Positions 36,636 to 44,140 of a stretch of 64,000 bases of DNA are shown here, one piece after another (position 1 is the stretch's first letter; every line of letters begins with the position of its first letter). The stretch covers positions 806,001-870,000 of the forward strand of contig NZ_JYIJ01000019.1 in the NCBI RefSeq assembly GCF_001543895.1. The letters run 5' to 3'. Source of the DNA: Carbonactinospora thermoautotrophica (GTDB lineage: Bacteria; Actinomycetota; Actinomycetes; Streptomycetales; Carbonactinosporaceae). The position numbers and the translations under genes were made by a program. The notes beneath the pieces were generated by a model. That model was given only the letters and a program-made list of their open reading frames with translations, had not been told where the DNA came from and did not search any database.

Positions 36636-37823
36636 GTGATAACCGTTGGCGAACGGGTCGCCCACGCGCGCAAGGTCGCCGGCCTGACTCAAGACCAGCT
36701 CGCCGCCCGCGTCGACCGAACCCGCGAATGGGTCTCTCTGATCGAGCGTGGCGTCGTGCCGCTCGACAGCATGAGCATGATCAACACCTTGGCTGGTGTG
36801 CTCGGCGTCGGTGTCTCCTACCTGCTCGGCCTGGATGACCCAACCAATGACGACCCGGTCATGCCGCACGTCAAGGCCCTACGTCACGCGCTGCAGCGAT
36901 CCGCGTTCGGGCTCGGCACACCGCACGCGACCGTACCGAAGACGCTCGACGAACTGCGCGCCGAGGTCGACACAGCGAACCGGCTCCGGCTCGACGCCGC
37001 GTTCATGAAGCTCGGCGAGTCACTGCCCGGCCTGCTCGACGACCTGCGGCAAGCCGTCACCTACTTTGACGGGCTCGACCGCGAGGTCGCGCAGATCATG
37101 CTCGTTGAGGCCCTGCACGACGCCCGCGCTATGGCGAAAAAGGTCGGCGCGCTCGACCTGGCGTGGATCGCCGCCGAGCAGGCACGGTCGATCACCGAAC
37201 GTCTCGGCGACCCGCTGCTGATCGCCGCGAACAGGTGGAACCTCGCCGAGGTCGCATCGAGCGACGGTGACCCACGCGCCGCGGCGAACCTATGCGCGGC
37301 CACCCTCGACGACTTGGAGCCGGAGCTCGCGCACGGTGGACCGGGCGCGTGGGCGCTGTGGGGGCAGATGCACCTGAAGGCGGCGATGATGGCCGCGTAT
37401 TGGTCGCGGCGGCAAGACGCGATGGCGCACCTGCGCGCCGCCGACGACGCCGCCCGCCGGCTCGGCGGCGACCGGAACGACTACGGCACAGCGTTCGGCC
37501 CGTCCAACGTCCGCATTCACCGCGTCGGCGTCGCCGTCGAGCTCGGCGACGACGCGCTCGAAGTCGCCAAGGGGTTCAACCCCAAGCGTGTCCGCGAGCG
37601 GGAGCGGCAGGCCCGATACTGGCTGGACATCGCTCGGGCGTACAGCCGACGCCAGCGGTACAACAAAGCCGCTTCGTCTCTGCTGAGAGCCGAGAAGATC
37701 GGCGGCGCTTACATTCGCAGGCATCCCCTCGCGCGGGAGATCACGGCCGCCCTGGTACGCCGGGAACGGGCGCACATGCGCGAGCCGGTCGCGCGCCTAG
37801 CCAGGGCGATCCCGGTCGAGTAG
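36636..37823 (+). CDS. XRE-family transcriptional regulator with C-terminal helical repeat domain
   Basis: 395 residues. N-terminal helix-turn-helix about 3-60 (GERVAHARKVAGLTQDQLAARVDRT, the recognition helix continuing REWVSLIERG). The remaining 300 residues are Ala/Leu-rich paired helices resembling TPR repeats, as in peptide- or signal-sensing regulators of actinomycete elements. I chose GTG at 36636, 5 bases after GGAGG; GTG at 36630 touches the ribosome site, and the open frame to 36546 adds a non-conserved stretch. It could govern excision or copy-up of the element; the inverted repeat just upstream may be its operator. Confidence 0.85.
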   Translation: MITVGERVAHARKVAGLTQDQLAARVDRTREWVSLIERGVVPLDSMSMINTLAGVLGVGVSYLLGLDDPTNDDPVMPHVKALRHALQRSAFGLGTPHATVPKTLDELRAEVDTANRLRLDAAFMKLGESLPGLLDDLRQAVTYFDGLDREVAQIMLVEALHDARAMAKKVGALDLAWIAAEQARSITERLGDPLLIAANRWNLAEVASSDGDPRAAANLCAATLDDLEPELAHGGPGAWALWGQMHLKAAMMAAYWSRRQDAMAHLRAADDAARRLGGDRNDYGTAFGPSNVRIHRVGVAVELGDDALEVAKGFNPKRVRERERQARYWLDIARAYSRRQRYNKAASSLLRAEKIGGAYIRRHPLAREITAALVRRERAHMREPVARLARAIPVE

Positions 37824-37842
37824 GGCACCGGCTCGTCACCCG

Positions 37843-37887
37843 GAAGTGGGGTTGCGCAGTGAAATGCGTAACCCCACTTCGCATTTC
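37843..37887 (+). other. interleaved inverted repeats, possible RNA pseudoknot
   Basis: GAAGTGGGGTT (37843-37853) is complementary to AACCCCACTTC (37870-37880), and GAAATGCG (37861-37868), inside that loop, is complementary to CGCATTTC (37880-37887) outside it. The order A-B-A'-B' is that of an H-type pseudoknot or two mutually exclusive hairpins. It sits between the regulator stop codon and a 78-codon gene and could act as a terminator, a leader switch or a protein-binding site. Confidence 0.5.
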
Positions 37888-37939
37888 TGGGAGTGATCTC
37901 TCCGATGCTCTCGGTAGCCGACGACGAAGGGGGCAAAGT

Positions 37940-38176
37940 ATGGACACAGTCGTCTTTCAGCAGCAGTCGGCACCGCCGCGCCCGCCCACGTTGGAGGAAT
38001 ACCTGCAGCAGATCCGCGCCGGGGCACACATCCAGAACCCGACCTTGGGCGACCTGCTCGCGTACAAGCAGTGGACGAGCCTGCTCGCCGGCCTCGTCGC
38101 AAACCTGCTGGAGACGCACCCGCAGATCCGGCCCAGTGTCGAGGCGCACGCCCGCACGTGGGGATGGCGAGGATGA
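37940..38176 (+). CDS. small hypothetical protein (78 aa)
   Basis: 78 residues, no family recognised. Acidic N-terminal half (PPTLEEYLQQIRAGAHIQNP), then a helical LLAYKQWTSLLAGLVANLLE, ending TWGWRG. ATG at 37940 behind AAGGGGG. Coupled to the next gene by an ATGA overlap. It looks cytoplasmic. Confidence 0.6.
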   Translation: MDTVVFQQQSAPPRPPTLEEYLQQIRAGAHIQNPTLGDLLAYKQWTSLLAGLVANLLETHPQIRPSVEAHARTWGWRG

Positions 38177-38334
38177 TCGTGCTGCGCGCCGTGGTCGACC
38201 CCGAGTGCGCCACCTGCCACGGCACGGGCACCGTCAACAGCAACCCGTGCGGCCCGTGCTCGCTGCCGCTGACCCCGAGCGAGATCGCGTTCCTGTACGG
38301 AAAGAAGGTGCCCGATGCGCCGGCTCAGCCGTGA
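38173..38334 (+). CDS. small zinc-finger-like protein (53 aa)
   Basis: 53 residues with two CxxC pairs (PECATCHGTG and NPCGPCS), a DnaJ-type zinc-ribbon pattern of the CxxCxGxG kind. ATG at 38173 overlaps the upstream stop. Short proteins of this kind are common in actinophages and integrative elements. Partner unknown. Confidence 0.62.
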   Translation: MIVLRAVVDPECATCHGTGTVNSNPCGPCSLPLTPSEIAFLYGKKVPDAPAQP

Positions 38335-38425
38335 GGCCGAGGTAGCGCTGATTCTGCTGGTCGGCCTGGGCCTGCTCGCGTTGCCCGCCGTGCTGTACGA
38401 ACTCGGTTGGCTACCGCTCCGCTAG
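38315..38425 (+). CDS. 36-residue single-pass membrane peptide
   Basis: ATG at 38315 follows AAGAAGG (38302-38308) with good spacing, and the frame overlaps the end of the previous gene by 20 bp. The product begins MRRLSREAE and continues with one transmembrane segment (VALILLVGLGLLALPAVLYEL), ending GWLPLR. The three small genes 37940-38425 form one operon. A small membrane peptide in a mobile element may be structural, regulatory or toxic; the sequence does not decide. Confidence 0.55.
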   Translation: MRRLSREAEVALILLVGLGLLALPAVLYELGWLPLR

Positions 38426-38511
38426 ACCACTTTCCTATCGGCCTCCCCAACCCCGCCGCCCCAGGGTGGGGACGGCCACCACGTCCCGGCCGGTACAACA
38501 CCGTCCCCCGG

Positions 38512-38781
38512 GGTGCCCGCCGGCCGGGCACCGGCCGTCCGGCGCTCGCTGAACCCTCAGCGTCGGACGGCCACCCACACAGCCCGGCCGCGCGGCCACC
38601 TCCCCTACGGTCGCGCCGTGGCCGCCGTCCGGGCATCGGCAGGTCATATCACCAGGGCGTATGACCTGCCGGTCAATAGCCGCGGGCATAGGCGGCCATA
38701 AGCCACCCTCCGCCTATGCCCTGCGGTCATAGGCCGCCCGGCGCTCGACTCTCGCGCCGCACCCATGAGCGCCGGGCGGCC
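38512..38781. repeat. array of five successive hairpins, candidate origin of replication or transfer
   Basis: Five inverted repeats follow one another in non-coding DNA. (1) GGTGCCCG 38512 / CGGGCACC 38525. (2) GGCCGTCCG 38533 / CGGACGGCC 38564, with an inner CGCTGA / TCAGCG. (3) CGGCAGGTCATA 38637 / TATGACCTGCCG 38660. (4) GGGCATAGGCGG 38684 / CCGCCTATGCCC 38710. (5) GGCCGCCCGGCGCTC 38732 / GAGCGCCGGGCGGCC 38767. The motif CATAGGC recurs in 4 and just before 5. Dense unequal hairpins of this kind are found at single-strand origins, double-strand origins and transfer (clt/oriT) loci of actinomycete plasmids. The function is inferred. Confidence 0.7.
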
Positions 38782-38898
38782 ATCCCTGAGCCGGCGGGCC
38801 GTGCGAGCCCGGACTCAAGCGCCGCCGATTGACTGAGCCCCCACAACCCGGTGAGCAAGAGGAACCGCCCGCACGGTCCGCCACCCCAAACGCCCGTG

Positions 38899-39582
38899 CT
38901 ACGCCGTGGCCGCGTTGCCGCTGTTGGCGAGCTGTTCGACCGGCTGTGGCCGGTACGCGGCGCCCCTGATCTTCTGCGCGAGGTCGGTGCCACCATCCAG
39001 GGGCAGGCCGCCGACATCCTCGGCGACTCCGACCACCAGGCGCGCGACCAGGGCGCCGATGTCCACCTTGTCGAAGCGCTGCCCATCCACCACCACGATC
39101 CGCGGGGTGCCGACCCCGCACGCGCCGGTTCCTCCGCTGGCGAGGAGGGCCGGGGTGTCGAGGTCGGCGAACCCGACCGACCGCAGCCGCATCCCGCAAT
39201 CTCCGATCGCGGCGTTCCGCTCGTGGCAGGCAGCGGCCAGCTTCCGCAGGGCGTCCCGAGCGTCCCGGTACCGTTCGGCGAGCGCCTCATCGGTGTACCT
39301 AGACAGCCGCTCGCGCACCTCGGCAGCGGCCTTACGACGCGCGGCCTCGGCAGCCTTCTGCCGGGCCCGTTCCGCCTTGCGACGCGCGGCCTCGACGCGG
39401 AGCTTGGCGAACCCGCACAGCGACTTCGCCTGTTCGATCTGCTCGGGTGTGACGGACTCGTCTCCGTCTCGCACCCGCTCTTCGAGCGCCTCGACGAGCG
39501 CCGCGGCCTCGGCGGCTTCCGCCTCGGCCGCGTTCACCTCCTGGTCGACGCGCGCGAGGTCGACCTGTTCGGTAGTCCTCAT
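38899..39582 (-). CDS. coiled-coil protein of unknown function
   Basis: 227 residues. The first 110 are a highly charged Ala/Glu/Arg-rich coiled coil (VDQEVNAAEAEAAEAAALVE, VEAARRKAERARQKAAEAAR). The C-terminal half is compact (PRIVVVDGQRFDKVDIGALVARLVVG). No recognised domain. ATG at 39582 overlaps the stop of the helix-turn-helix gene (ATGA), so the two are translated together. Conserved partner genes in phage-like elements often look like this, but I cannot name it. Confidence 0.65.
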   Translation of the reverse strand: MRTTEQVDLARVDQEVNAAEAEAAEAAALVEALEERVRDGDESVTPEQIEQAKSLCGFAKLRVEAARRKAERARQKAAEAARRKAAAEVRERLSRYTDEALAERYRDARDALRKLAAACHERNAAIGDCGMRLRSVGFADLDTPALLASGGTGACGVGTPRIVVVDGQRFDKVDIGALVARLVVGVAEDVGGLPLDGGTDLAQKIRGAAYRPQPVEQLANSGNAATA

Positions 39583-40046
39583 GCCGTCCGTCCCCTCCGG
39601 TAGTTCTCCAGGCTCGCCACGTCGACGAGCCACACCCGCGCGCCCACGCGCCGACCGGTGAGCAGCCCGCGCCTGACGAGCTGGCGCACCCAACTGGCCG
39701 AACACTCCAGGCGCTCGGCCGCCTCGGCGGTGGTCACCTCGACCGTGCCAGAACCGGGCGACTCGCTTCCGCTACCGCAAGCCGCCCCAGGCGTGACGGC
39801 GGATGGTGAGGCTGCCTCGTCGTGCCGCTGCGCCGCGTCGTGCAGCGCCCACAGCAGCCGCCGCACCCCAGGGGACACCTCGCCCCCGTCCGCGCGGACA
39901 CGGGCCGTCAGATCGCGCACCAGGGCGCGCAGAACCTCGCCCGCGACCGACGCTGGCACGATGACCGACCCGTCCGGGCGCAGCAGGCCGGCCACCTCCG
40001 GCGGCACACCGGCCACCGCGGCGCGGTCACCGTTCGAGCGCCTCAC
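39579..40046 (-). CDS. helix-turn-helix protein, excisionase/MerR-like DNA-binding domain
   Basis: 155 residues. The C-terminal 55 form a winged-helix of the excisionase type: VEVTTAEAAERLECSASWVRQL, then RRGLLTGRRVGARVWLVDVASLENYRRG. The N-terminal part is helical (VLRALVRDLTARVRADGG). GTG at 40046, 6 bases after GAGGTGAC, is chosen; GTG at 40052 is an alternative. Could be an excision or replication-control factor for the element, but it points away from the integrase remnant, unlike a typical xis. Same operon as the coiled-coil gene. Confidence 0.75.
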   Translation of the reverse strand: MRRSNGDRAAVAGVPPEVAGLLRPDGSVIVPASVAGEVLRALVRDLTARVRADGGEVSPGVRRLLWALHDAAQRHDEAASPSAVTPGAACGSGSESPGSGTVEVTTAEAAERLECSASWVRQLVRRGLLTGRRVGARVWLVDVASLENYRRGRTA

Positions 40047-40128
40047 GGTCACCTCACGAGCCCCAACCAGCGGATCACGAATCCGCTGACTCCGATTCCG
40101 CCGCAGGTTGCGACCGGTGTGGGAACGT

Positions 40129-40580
40129 GGTGGGAACACGCTGCCGACCGGCGACACCCTGCCGGCGAGCGGTTCGTCTCCCTCGACGCCGAAACGGTGG
40201 AGCTGCTGAAGGCTCACCGCAAGCGCCAGCACGCCGAGCGGTTCGCCATGGGCGAGGCGTACCAGGACAACGACCTCATCTTCCGCCGCGAGGATGGGAC
40301 GCCGTACCCGCCGGACTACGTGACGAAGCACTTCGGCGAGCTGGCCGAGGCGGCCGGGCTGCCGAGGATCAAGCTGCACGAGGGCCGCCACACCGCGGCA
40401 TCGCTCGCTCTGGAAGCCGGGCTCGATGTGAAGATCGTGTCCGACCAGATGGGGCACTCGACGACCCGGATCACGCAGGACTTGTACCAGCACGTCCGCC
40501 GGGCGCTTCACGCTGACGCGACCGAGAAGGTCGTTGCTCTCCTACCCGGTCGCATGGTGGCGAAGGAGACGGGATCGTGA
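40129..40580 (+). pseudogene. tyrosine integrase, C-terminal fragment (right copy)
   Basis: In-frame C-terminal 145 residues or so of a tyrosine recombinase: AGERFVSLDAETVELLKAHR, KLHEGRHTAA (the HxxR box), MGHSTTRITQDLYQHV (His and nucleophile Tyr intact). The N-terminal arm and core domains and the first catalytic Arg are missing; upstream sequence in the same frame does not resemble an integrase. The gene ends 92 bp before the attachment repeat, as expected for an integrase next to its att site. Without the first Arg it should be inactive. Confidence 0.85.
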
Positions 40581-40613
40581 CCGCGTGTTCCCATTCTGTT
40601 CTCACCCTGCGAG

Positions 40614-40646
40614 GCCCGGCGGCTGACTCGATGTCAGCCGCCGGGC
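40614..40646 (+). terminator. hairpin after the integrase remnant
   Basis: Perfect 13-bp stem GCCCGGCGGCTGA / TCAGCCGCCGGGC with a 7-base loop, between the integrase stop codon and tRNA-Ser. No T-run. Probably separates integrase transcription from the opposing tRNA gene. Confidence 0.6.
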
Positions 40647-40672
40647 AGGCTGACCCGCGTTTCCGCAGGTCA

Positions 40673-40732
40673 AGCGGAGGGCGTGGGATTCGAACCCACG
40701 AGGCCGGGGACACCGGCCTAGCGGTTTTCAAG
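40673..40732. repeat. right attachment repeat within tRNA-Ser
   Basis: 60-bp perfect copy of 34704-34763. It runs from 2 bases past the tRNA 3' end into the anticodon loop, the common crossover point of tyrosine integrases, so the intact tRNA is kept. Confidence 0.92.
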
Positions 40733-40764
40733 ACCGCCGCCATAGGCCACTAGGCGAGCCCTCC
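40675..40764 (-). tRNA. tRNA-Ser (TGA)
   Basis: 90-nt class II tRNA read on the minus strand, with a long variable arm. Acceptor GGAGGGC / GCCCTCC, discriminator G, anticodon TGA within CTTGAAA. CCA is not encoded. Its 3' half is the attachment site for the integrated element. Confidence 0.95.
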
Positions 40765-41315
40765 ACCTGCGGGTCGTCGCCGCCAGGCCGCGTGGCTGTC
40801 CTGGGGCGCGGCTGGTCCGCAGGGTTGGCGTCCAGCTCTGGGGCGTGCCGGGAGCCGGACGCCCGGGTCCGCGCTGACCGAGGGTCGACGCCTCACGTCG
40901 ATACGGTTGGCGCGGACCCTGAGCAGCATAGCCACGTCACGCCCTGGACGCCGAACAACTGCGGCCGTGCCGTGCGGGGCGACAGGGCCGTCGCGATGAA
41001 CCGCGGTAGTCGAGCGCGGTCGTGACGCCGGCGGCCAGGCAGCGGGCGAAGCCGATGGGCCGGTCGCCGCGGGAGGAGCGCGCCGGACCGGACGCGCCGC
41101 GGAGTATCGGCGGCCAGGTGGCGGGCCGGGCGGTGCGCATGGTCGGGAGTTCACCCATGGGTCCTGGCCAGCCCGTTTCGGCGGGCTCACCGGATAGTCT
41201 GAGCATCCGGCGCCATGATCATTTCAGTGCTGGTCGGCTCGCTGCGACGGGGGCGCGGCGGGCCGCGCTACCCATACTCGACCTGGAATCGTTTCCCGTA
41301 CGGAAGGGGACCGGC
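40765..41315. other. 550 bp without a recognisable gene; possible promoter of the moeA pair
   Basis: No confident gene. In relatives a mobA-like gene often precedes DUF6457 and moeA, and it is absent here, so this may be a scar of the integration. A TAGTCT hexamer at 41195-41200 could be a -10 for the operon that starts at 41316. Confidence 0.4.
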
Positions 41316-41504
41316 GTGCCGGACGACGTGCTCGACCATCGGCTGGCCGCGCTCCAGCAGGAACTGACCGTGCCCTTGGCCGTGGACGCCGAGGCGATGA
41401 CCGGCGGCGCGGCGTTCCTCGCGGGACGCGTAGCGGCGCGGGCCGGGCACCAGGAGTACGCGGCACGGGTCGCCGCCAGCCGGCTCGCCGAGGGAGAGTG
41501 GTGA
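41316..41504 (+). CDS. small protein upstream of moeA, DUF6457-like
   Basis: 62 residues from GTG at 41316, 6 bases after GGAAGGGGA. The sequence VPLAVDAEAMTGGAAFLAGRVAARAG ... AARVAASRLAEGEW resembles the C-terminal part of DUF6457, a short family encoded between mobA and moeA in Streptomyces. The frame is open upstream, so a longer product is possible. Stop and next start overlap (GTGA). Confidence 0.55.
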   Translation: MPDDVLDHRLAALQQELTVPLAVDAEAMTGGAAFLAGRVAARAGHQEYAARVAASRLAEGEW

Positions 41505-42661
41505 CGGTGGCACGGGAGGACGAGCCGGGCATCGCCTGGGAGGAGGCCAGGGCCCTGGCGGCCCGGGTGGCACGTCCGCTGGCTCCGGTGTCCCGGGCGC
41601 TCAACCACTGCCTGGGACACGTGCTGGCCCGGCCCCTGGTGGCGCTCACCGACTTGCCGACCGTGGACACCGCGGGGGTCGACGGCTGGGCGGTGGCCGG
41701 CCCGGGGCCGTGGCGGGTGCGGACCAGGAAGCTGGGTGACCGCGGGCCGGTGACGGTGCTGGCGGACGGGGAGGCCGTGGAGGTGAGCGCGGGGGCGCGG
41801 CTCCCGGCGGGCGCCACCGCGGTGCTGCGTCCGGAGCACGGGCGGCTCGACGGGCGTGTGCTGCGCGGTGTCGCCGGCCCCGGCAGCGGGATCCGGCCGC
41901 GAGGGGTGGACTGCCACGCCGGGGAGGAGCTGCTGCCCGCGGGCACGACCGTGACGCCCGCCGTGATCGGGCTGGCCGCGGCGGCCGGGTACGACGAGCT
42001 CCCGGTCGTGCCCCGGCCCAGCGTCGACCTGGTCGTGATCGCGGGTGACGGGCTCACCCGGGGCGTGCCGCGGGACGGCGTGCACCGCGACGCCCTGGCC
42101 CCGCTGCTGCCCGCCTGGCTGCGGCAACTGCGGGCCGAGGTGCCGCGCTCGCGCCGGGTGGAGAACCAGGTGGATGAGCTGCGCGCGGCGATCGAGTCCT
42201 CGCGCGCGGACGTGATCCTCGTGGCGGGCCGCACCGTGCGCGGGACCGGTGATCCGTTGCACCGGCTGCTGGGGCGCATGCGGGCGGCCGTGCTGATCGA
42301 CGGGGTGGCGGTGCGGCCGGGGCATCCGGTGCTGCTGGCCCGGCTGGCGGCCGACCGGTTCGTGGTGGGGCTGCCGGCGAACCCGCTGGCCGCGGTGACC
42401 GGGCTGCTCACGGTGCTGGCGCCGCTGCTCGGCCGGTTGGCCGGGGACCCGCCCGCACGGCGGCGGACGGTACGGCTGACCGCGCCCGTCGGCGGACACG
42501 CGGGGTTCACGCGGTTGGTGCCGCTGCGGGACGGGGCCGTGCTCGCGCACGCCGGGCCGGCCCTGTTGGGCGGGCTGGCGCAGGCGGACGGGCTGGCGGT
42601 GATCCCCCCGGGCGGTGCCCGGTCGGGGGCGGAGGTGGAGCTGCTGCCGCTCCCCTGGTGA
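41501..42661 (+). CDS. MoeA-like molybdopterin molybdenumtransferase
   Basis: 386 residues. MoeA inserts molybdenum into molybdopterin. Matching segments: LTDLPTVDTAGVDGWAVA (family SAMDGYA region), PAGATAVLRPEH, GSGIRPRGVDCHAGEELLPAGTTVTP, and VVGLPANPLAAVTGLLTVLAPLL. The usual substrate-binding SAMDG reads TAGVDG here, so the protein is divergent and may be a MoeA-like relative rather than the main enzyme. GTG at 41501 overlaps the previous stop; GTG at 41498 and 41507 are alternatives. Confidence 0.8.
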   Translation: MTVAREDEPGIAWEEARALAARVARPLAPVSRALNHCLGHVLARPLVALTDLPTVDTAGVDGWAVAGPGPWRVRTRKLGDRGPVTVLADGEAVEVSAGARLPAGATAVLRPEHGRLDGRVLRGVAGPGSGIRPRGVDCHAGEELLPAGTTVTPAVIGLAAAAGYDELPVVPRPSVDLVVIAGDGLTRGVPRDGVHRDALAPLLPAWLRQLRAEVPRSRRVENQVDELRAAIESSRADVILVAGRTVRGTGDPLHRLLGRMRAAVLIDGVAVRPGHPVLLARLAADRFVVGLPANPLAAVTGLLTVLAPLLGRLAGDPPARRRTVRLTAPVGGHAGFTRLVPLRDGAVLAHAGPALLGGLAQADGLAVIPPGGARSGAEVELLPLPW

Positions 42662-42677
42662 CCGCCACAGGTGAAAC

Positions 42678-42728
42678 GCGGGGCCCCCGCGCCGAGACGC
42701 CCTGACACTTTCGGCGCGGAGGCCCCGC
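42678..42728. terminator. stem-loop downstream of moeA
   Basis: GCGGGGCC (42678) pairs with GGCCCCGC (42721-42728) and an inner CGCGCCGA pairs with TCGGCGCG, 17 bp past the stop codon. Stable, with an interior bulge and no T-run. Confidence 0.6.
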
Positions 42729-43063
42729 CACATCCGGCGGTGCATCCCCTGGCTGTGCACCACCGGTTTCGGGTCCCCGGTATGAGGTCCCTGTGAAGGG
42801 TCCCCAACCTGCCTCCCGGGCCCCGCATTCCCCGGTGCTTCGAGCATCCCATCAGCCACTATCCGCCACAATCGGCTGATCGGCTGACGAAGCTGGACCG
42901 AACGGAGGAAAGCCGTCGCTGCTCATCATATGCGATCTGATGAGCCTTGGCCGTTATTACGTGTTGTTTTGATGATTTTCAGCTTCGAAACCAGTGTTTT
43001 GCCGTGATTAACCGAGAAGCGGGTCAATCCAGCCAGCCCGCCGGCGCGTACTAACGTGCCTGC
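42729..43063. other. 335 bp intergenic, AT-rich near the oxidoreductase start
   Basis: No gene. Bases 42920-43010 are much richer in A and T than the surroundings, which fits a promoter region for the downstream oxidoreductase. I cannot assign hexamers with confidence. Confidence 0.4.
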
Positions 43064-44077
43064 ATGCGCGCGATTACGATTCCCCAGCCTGGCGGACCCG
43101 AGGTGCTGACCTGGACCGAGGTGCCGGATCCGGTGCCCGGTCCCGGTGAGGTGCTGATCGACGTGGTGGCGACAGCCGTGAACCGGGCCGACATCATCCA
43201 GCGGCAGGGCTTCTACCCCCCGCCCCCGGGCGCGCCGCCGTACCCGGGCCTGGAGTGCTCGGGCGTGGTGAGCGCCGTCGGTGACGGGGTCACCGAGTGG
43301 CGCGTCGGCGACGAGGTGTGCGCGCTGCTCGCCGGGGGCGGGTACGCCGAGAAGGTCGCCGTGCCGGCCGGGCAGGTGCTGCCGGTGCCGCGCGGGCTCG
43401 ACCTTGTCGAGGCGGCCGCGCTGCCCGAGGTGGCCTGCACGGTCTGGTCGAACGTGTTCATGCTCGCCGACATCCAGGCCGGTGAGAGCTTCCTCGTACA
43501 CGGCGGTGCGAGCGGAATCGGCACGATGGCGATCCAGCTGGTCAAGCGGCACGGCTGCCAGGTGTTCGCCACGGCAGGCTCGCCGGCGAAGCTGGAACGG
43601 TGCCGGAAGCTGGGCGCGGACGTGGCGATCAACTACCGGGACGAGGACTTCGTCGAGCGGGTGAAGGCGGAGACCGGGGGCCGCGGGGTCGACGTGATCC
43701 TCGACAACATGGGGGCGAAGTACCTGATGCGCAACGTCGAGGCGCTGGCCCGCGGCGGCCGTCTCATGGTGATCGGTCTCCAGGGCGGACGCAAGGCCGA
43801 GCTGGACCTGAACAAGCTGCTCACCAAGTGCGCGTCGGTCAACGGGACCACGCTGCGGGGCCGGCCCACGGACGAGAAGGCCACGATCGTCGCCTCGGTG
43901 GTCGAGCACGTCTGGCCTCTGGTCGAGGCGGGAGAGATCGGGCCGGTGGTAGACCGGGTGCTGCCCATCACCGAGGCCGCCGAGGCGCACCGGGTGGTCG
44001 AGGCGAGTGAGCACGTGGGCAAGGTGCTGCTGCGGGTACGGGAAGCCTGGAACGACGCGGGACGCTTGGTGCGTTAA
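43064..44077 (+). CDS. NAD(P)H quinone oxidoreductase (PIG3-type, zinc-independent MDR family)
   Basis: 337 residues. Medium-chain dehydrogenase fold without zinc ligands: N-terminal GroES-like domain (NRADIIQRQGFYPPPPG, PGLECSGVV) and a Rossmann domain with FLVHGGASGIGTMAIQL. It should transfer electrons from NADPH to quinones. ATG at 43064. Full length for the family. Confidence 0.92.
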   Translation: MRAITIPQPGGPEVLTWTEVPDPVPGPGEVLIDVVATAVNRADIIQRQGFYPPPPGAPPYPGLECSGVVSAVGDGVTEWRVGDEVCALLAGGGYAEKVAVPAGQVLPVPRGLDLVEAAALPEVACTVWSNVFMLADIQAGESFLVHGGASGIGTMAIQLVKRHGCQVFATAGSPAKLERCRKLGADVAINYRDEDFVERVKAETGGRGVDVILDNMGAKYLMRNVEALARGGRLMVIGLQGGRKAELDLNKLLTKCASVNGTTLRGRPTDEKATIVASVVEHVWPLVEAGEIGPVVDRVLPITEAAEAHRVVEASEHVGKVLLRVREAWNDAGRLVR

Positions 44078-44140
44078 ACGACGTGGGCGTGGTTCAGGCT
44101 CTCGGCTGCGACCGTGGACGGCTTGAGCGAGGATGGAGGC

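Larger units (their letters stand above)
34764..40672. mobile_element. integrated element in tRNA-Ser (about 6 kb)
   Basis: Bounded by the 60-bp direct repeats at 34704 and 40673. Content: DUF6907 protein, membrane protein, XRE-type regulator, three tiny genes, a hairpin cluster, a coiled-coil gene, a helix-turn-helix gene and a truncated integrase. The layout recalls actinomycete integrative elements (AICE) and plasmid-type genes, but no replication initiator or FtsK-like transfer gene is present. It is either decayed or depends on functions elsewhere. The second integrase remnant outside the left repeat suggests an earlier related insertion. Confidence 0.82.

Noticed and set aside
38512-38781. 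CRISPR-like repeat array
   Set aside because: The units are different inverted repeats, not one repeat with spacers.
34764-40672. complete prophage or AICE
   Set aside because: No capsid, terminase, replication initiator or FtsK-like gene; both integrases are broken.
40765-41315. decayed mobA before the DUF6457-like gene
   Set aside because: No nucleotidyltransferase motif is visible; its absence is only inferred from relatives.
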